From MADRE2 sp964397015 (GTDB lineage: Bacteria > Desulfobacterota > Desulfobacteria > Desulfobacterales > Desulfobacteraceae): 14,584 nt of DNA. Position 1 is the stretch's first letter. The number at the start of each line of letters is the position of its first letter. The DNA lies in NCBI GenBank assembly GCA_964397015.1, contig CAYNHL010000092.1:1-14584 (forward strand), read 5' to 3'. The translations under genes were made by a program, and so were the position numbers. The notes beneath the pieces were generated by a model, which was not told the DNA's origin, did not search any database, and worked only from the letters and a program-made list of their open reading frames with translations. Shown one piece after another: positions 12,297-14,584 of the stretch.

Positions 12297-12338
12297 GGCC
12301 CCGGTGACAGGAAAAAGCTGGTTTTGTCAACCGGGGCC
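12297..12338 (-). terminator. Strong rho-independent terminator of glnA
   Basis: GGCCCCGGTGACA (12297-12309) pairs with TGTCAACCGGGGCC (12325-12338) apart from one bulged A. On minus the stem is followed directly by a run of eight T after one A. It lies about 30 bp after the glnA stop. Confidence 0.92.
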
Positions 12339-12367
12339 GGCTAAATCAGGCAGGTTAAAGGCTTTAT

Positions 12368-13780
12368 CTAAATATCATAATACAGGTAGAATTCATGGGG
12401 ATGGGGCCGGCTGATAACCGGTTTGACCTCGTTGGCCATCTTGTATTCTATCCAGTATTCAATCACGTCTTTTGTAAATACGTCTCCTTTGAGCAAAAAC
12501 TCATGGTCTGACTTGAGCGCCTCGAGCGCCTCTTCGAGGGAAGCCGGAGCAGAGTCCATTTCAGCCAGTTCTTCCGGCGGGAGATCGTAGATGTTTTTGT
12601 CCATGGGATCACCGGGATCCATTTTTTTCTGTATCCCGTCTATCATGGCCATGGCCATGGCGGAGAATGCCATGTATCCGTTGGCAGACGGGTCGGGAGT
12701 ACGGAATTCGATACGCTTGGCCTTGGGGGATCCTGAGTACATGGGAATCCGTATGGCAGCACTTCTGTTCCTGGAAGAATAGGCAATATTGATTGGGGCC
12801 TCGAATCCCGGAACAAGGCGCTTGTATGAATTGGTGGTCGGGTTGGCAAACGCGCACAGGGACTTGCAGTGCTTCATGATGCCCCCGATTGCATACAGGG
12901 CGTCCTCGGACAGTCCGGCATATTTATTCCCTGCAAATAGCGGGTTGCCGTCTTTCCAGAAGCTCAAATGGGTATGCATGCCGGTGCCGTTATCCCCGTA
13001 GAGCGGTTTGGGCATGAAGGTAACGCTGTGGTTGTGCCTGGCGGCCACATTTTTAAGCACATACTTGAACCAGGCCAGGTTGTCGCCCATGCGCAACAGG
13101 GAGTCGAACCGCAGATCGATTTCCGACTGGCCGGCCGTGGCCACCTCGTGGTGCTGGCACTCCATGGCAATACCGAGATCTTCAAGGGTAAGCATCATTT
13201 CCGTTCTCATATCCTGGTATTTGTCGGCTGGCGGCAGGGGGAAATAGCCGTGCTTCGGCTTGATTTTATAACCGAGATTGGGCATTTCAGATGTGCCGGT
13301 GTTCCAGTGTGCCTCGGGAGAGTCGATTTCGAAAAAAGACATGTGGGGTTCCGATGCATACTGGATATTGCTGAAAATGAAAAACTCGGGTTCAGGACCG
13401 ACAAAAATTGTATCACCGATTCCGGTACTTTTCAGGTATTGCTCGGCTTTCCTGGCAATACCACGGGGATCACGGCTGTAAGCCTCCTGGGTTATGGGGT
13501 CGTGGATATTGCCGATCACCACCAAGGTTGGAACTTTGAAAAACGGGTCCAGCTTTGCGGTTTCAGGGTCCGGAATGACTATCATGTCGCTGTTGTCGAT
13601 GTTCTGCCAGGCCCGCATGCTCGAGCCGTCAAAACCGAAACCATCTTCAAACGCGGATTCGCCGAATTCACTGACAGGTACCGAGAAATGCTGCCAGGTT
13701 CCGATAAAGTCCATGTAACGGATATCCACAACCTTGACACTGTTTTCTTCTGCCATTGCGATTACGTCTTTGGGGGTCAT
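12368..13780 (-). CDS. glnA: Glutamine synthetase type I (GSI-beta)
   Basis: The 470-aa protein is a full-length GSI. Visible motifs are GFDGSSMRAWQNIDNSDM (49-66), GPEPEFFIF (128-136), AGQSEIDLRF (217-226), PKPLYGDNGTGMHTHLSFW (257-275), NPTTNSYKRLVPGFEAP (313-329) and NRSAAIRIP (338-346). DKNIYDLPPEE (394-404) contains Tyr398, the adenylylation site of the beta subtype, so GlnE-type regulation is expected. It makes glutamine from glutamate, ammonia and ATP in the cytoplasm. AAGGAAT precedes the ATG at 13780. It follows glnB by 102 bp containing a hairpin, and ends at a strong terminator, so some transcripts from glnD-glnB may stop before it. No sigma54 promoter was recognised upstream. Confidence 0.99.
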   Translation of the reverse strand: MTPKDVIAMAEENSVKVVDIRYMDFIGTWQHFSVPVSEFGESAFEDGFGFDGSSMRAWQNIDNSDMIVIPDPETAKLDPFFKVPTLVVIGNIHDPITQEAYSRDPRGIARKAEQYLKSTGIGDTIFVGPEPEFFIFSNIQYASEPHMSFFEIDSPEAHWNTGTSEMPNLGYKIKPKHGYFPLPPADKYQDMRTEMMLTLEDLGIAMECQHHEVATAGQSEIDLRFDSLLRMGDNLAWFKYVLKNVAARHNHSVTFMPKPLYGDNGTGMHTHLSFWKDGNPLFAGNKYAGLSEDALYAIGGIMKHCKSLCAFANPTTNSYKRLVPGFEAPINIAYSSRNRSAAIRIPMYSGSPKAKRIEFRTPDPSANGYMAFSAMAMAMIDGIQKKMDPGDPMDKNIYDLPPEELAEMDSAPASLEEALEALKSDHEFLLKGDVFTKDVIEYWIEYKMANEVKPVISRPHPHEFYLYYDI

Positions 13781-13815
13781 GCTTTGATTCCTTTCAAAAA
13801 TTTCAGGTTAAAAAT

Positions 13816-13873
13816 TCAACTTTCGGCCTTCAACTATGATGACCTGATTTAATTCACCACCTCCGAAAGTTGA
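13816..13873 (-). terminator. Hairpin (possible attenuator) between glnB and glnA
   Basis: TCAACTTTCGG (13816-13826) and CCGAAAGTTGA (13863-13873) form a perfect 11-bp stem with a 36-base loop. On minus it is followed by ATTTTTAA, a short T-run. It lies between the glnB stop and the glnA start and could lower read-through into glnA. The long loop makes a simple terminator less certain. Confidence 0.5.
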
Positions 13874-13882
13874 GTTAAAAAG

Positions 13883-14221
13883 CTAAAGCGCATCTTTGCC
13901 GGTTTCGTTGGTCCTGACCCTGATTACCTGCTCCAGGGGCAGTACAAATATTTTTCCATCACCAATTTTGCCGCTGTTTGCAGCATCCCGGATGGTCTTG
14001 GTAGTTTCTTCCACGCGGTCCTTGTCCACCGCGATTTCGATTTTGATTTTCGGAACAAAATCCACTACGTACTCGGCTCCCCGGTAAATTTCCTTGTGGC
14101 CCTTCTGTCGGCCGTAACCGTTCACTTCCGTGACCGTCATCCCCTGAATGCCGATATCGTTGAGAGCCTCTTTGACATCATCGAGCTTGAAAGGCTTTAT
14201 GATGGCTTCAATTTTTTTCAT
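13883..14221 (-). CDS. glnB: Nitrogen regulatory protein PII
   Basis: The 112-aa protein starts MKKIEAIIKPFKLDDVKEAL. The T-loop GYGRQKGHKEIYRGAEY (36-51) holds Tyr51, the uridylylation site, and TGKDAL ends the chain at the usual length. The C-terminal signature region GKIGDGKIFVLPLE (84-97) is intact. PII senses 2-oxoglutarate and ATP/ADP and controls glutamine synthetase and ammonium transport. A TTG six bases upstream is also in frame, but AGGAGG at 14228-14233 is ideally spaced (6 bp) from the ATG at 14221, which was chosen. The gene start overlaps the end of glnD by 14 bp, and glnA follows, so modifier, signal protein and target are encoded in order. No amtB is adjacent, which favours GlnB over GlnK. 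Confidence 0.98.
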   Translation of the reverse strand: MKKIEAIIKPFKLDDVKEALNDIGIQGMTVTEVNGYGRQKGHKEIYRGAEYVVDFVPKIKIEIAVDKDRVEETTKTIRDAANSGKIGDGKIFVLPLEQVIRVRTNETGKDAL

Positions 14222-14584
14222 GTTCAACCTCCTTATTGGTTATAATGGGAAGACTATTCATAATCGTTGTTTTGATTGTTTCAAGCCTGTCTTCAGATTC
14301 TATTTTCTGTTCGTTTTCAATATCCCTTACATAAAAGACATCGATAACCTGGTCTACCTTTGTGGCAATCATTGCCACCCTGAAATCCACCCCGTTCCGG
14401 TACAGCGCATTGGTGACGGCAAAGAGCAGGCCCGGAAAATCGTAGGTATGGACCTCGATAATGGTGAAAAAGCTGGATGTGCTGTTGTCGATCTCCACGA
14501 CACTCGGCCGGATACCGGCACTCGAGGCCGGCGTGATGGCTTCGGGGATATCCTGGAGAAGGGTTTCCAGGAAATGATCATCGG
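14208..14584 (-). CDS. glnD: C-terminal ACT domain of GlnD (PII uridylyltransferase), 5' part outside window
   Basis: The frame is open from the window edge (DDHFLETLLQDIPEAITPAS) to the stop at 14208, about 125 codons. VVEIDNSTSSFFTIIEVHTY then DFPGLLFAVTNALYRNGVDF is a typical ACT domain, with the DxPGLL signature that ends GlnD. GlnD adds or removes UMP on PII in response to glutamine, which binds the ACT domains. The catalytic nucleotidyltransferase and HD domains would lie to the right of the window. The last codons overlap the glnB start by 14 bp, including its ribosome site, so glnB is translationally coupled. Apparent starts inside this frame (GTG at 14498) are not needed, since the family continues upstream. 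Confidence 0.93.
   Translation of the reverse strand, partial: DDHFLETLLQDIPEAITPASSAGIRPSVVEIDNSTSSFFTIIEVHTYDFPGLLFAVTNALYRNGVDFRVAMIATKVDQVIDVFYVRDIENEQKIESEDRLETIKTTIMNSLPIITNKEVEHEKN

Noticed and set aside
12968..13852. A 294-codon open frame on plus, opposite glnA.
   Set aside because: It is fully antisense to the clear GSI gene, has no recognised domain, and is explained by the codon use of glnA.
1..14584. A CRISPR array or tandem repeat array.
   Set aside because: No regularly spaced repeats were seen; the only long repeat is the single cupin-tail pair.

Overview
The window looks like the chromosome of a strictly anaerobic, cytochrome-rich Gram-negative bacterium, most likely a Desulfobacterota (sulfate-reducer-type) species. 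This rests on the anaerobe-type hybrid-cluster protein (N-terminal Cys3/6/15/21 as in Desulfovibrio), periplasmic multihaem cytochromes, a glnD-glnB-glnA order and a MetE/UroD-like fragment. The taxon is an inference from gene content; no marker gene settles it.

Layout. 1-929 (minus): a FetAB-type ABC exporter whose ATPase gene has lost its middle in frame, followed by the permease, which runs off the left edge. 930-3430: accessory DNA with two PIN-domain toxin-antitoxin modules (RHH/PIN at 1322-1952 plus; AbrB/PIN at 2594-3222 minus), a small cupin gene, a possible transposase scrap, and a 129-bp near-perfect direct repeat of the cupin 3' end that brackets the AbrB/PIN module. 3587-7308: a nitrogen-respiration block, with a NapC/NrfH-type tetrahaem quinol dehydrogenase and an octahaem HAO-family cytochrome on plus, convergent across a shared hairpin terminator with a hybrid-cluster protein/hydroxylamine reductase (hcp) on minus. 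hcp has an FNR/HcpR-type box placed at about -41.5 from its predicted start. 7486-9308 (minus): a 61-aa coiled-coil gene, an amino-terminal fragment of a UroD/MetE-like gene, and an orphan PAS histidine kinase. 9397-10082 (minus): a zeta-toxin-like P-loop kinase with a coupled 55-aa gene. 10335-10829: the wreck of an IS481-type transposase and a large inverted repeat. 11005-14584 (minus): core genes, namely tRNA-Glu(CUC), a PLDc_N membrane protein, an MltB-type lytic transglycosylase, glnA, glnB and the end of glnD.

How it may work together. HAO-family octahaem proteins paired with a NapC/NrfH-type quinol dehydrogenase, together with Hcp, are the parts proposed for the 'reverse HURM' route (nitrite to hydroxylamine in the periplasm, hydroxylamine to ammonium by Hcp) in Campylobacterota. 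Finding both as convergent neighbours, with no pentahaem NrfA visible, suggests such a route or a hydroxylamine/NO detoxification system here. Ammonium would then be assimilated by the GlnA/GlnB/GlnD system at the right end, though that link is metabolic rather than a shared operon.

The stretch from the fetA deletion to the dead transposase carries three toxin-like modules, three internally deleted or truncated genes and a segmental duplication. It reads as an eroding accessory region lying between fetAB and tRNA-Glu. No CRISPR array, rRNA or intact insertion sequence was seen.
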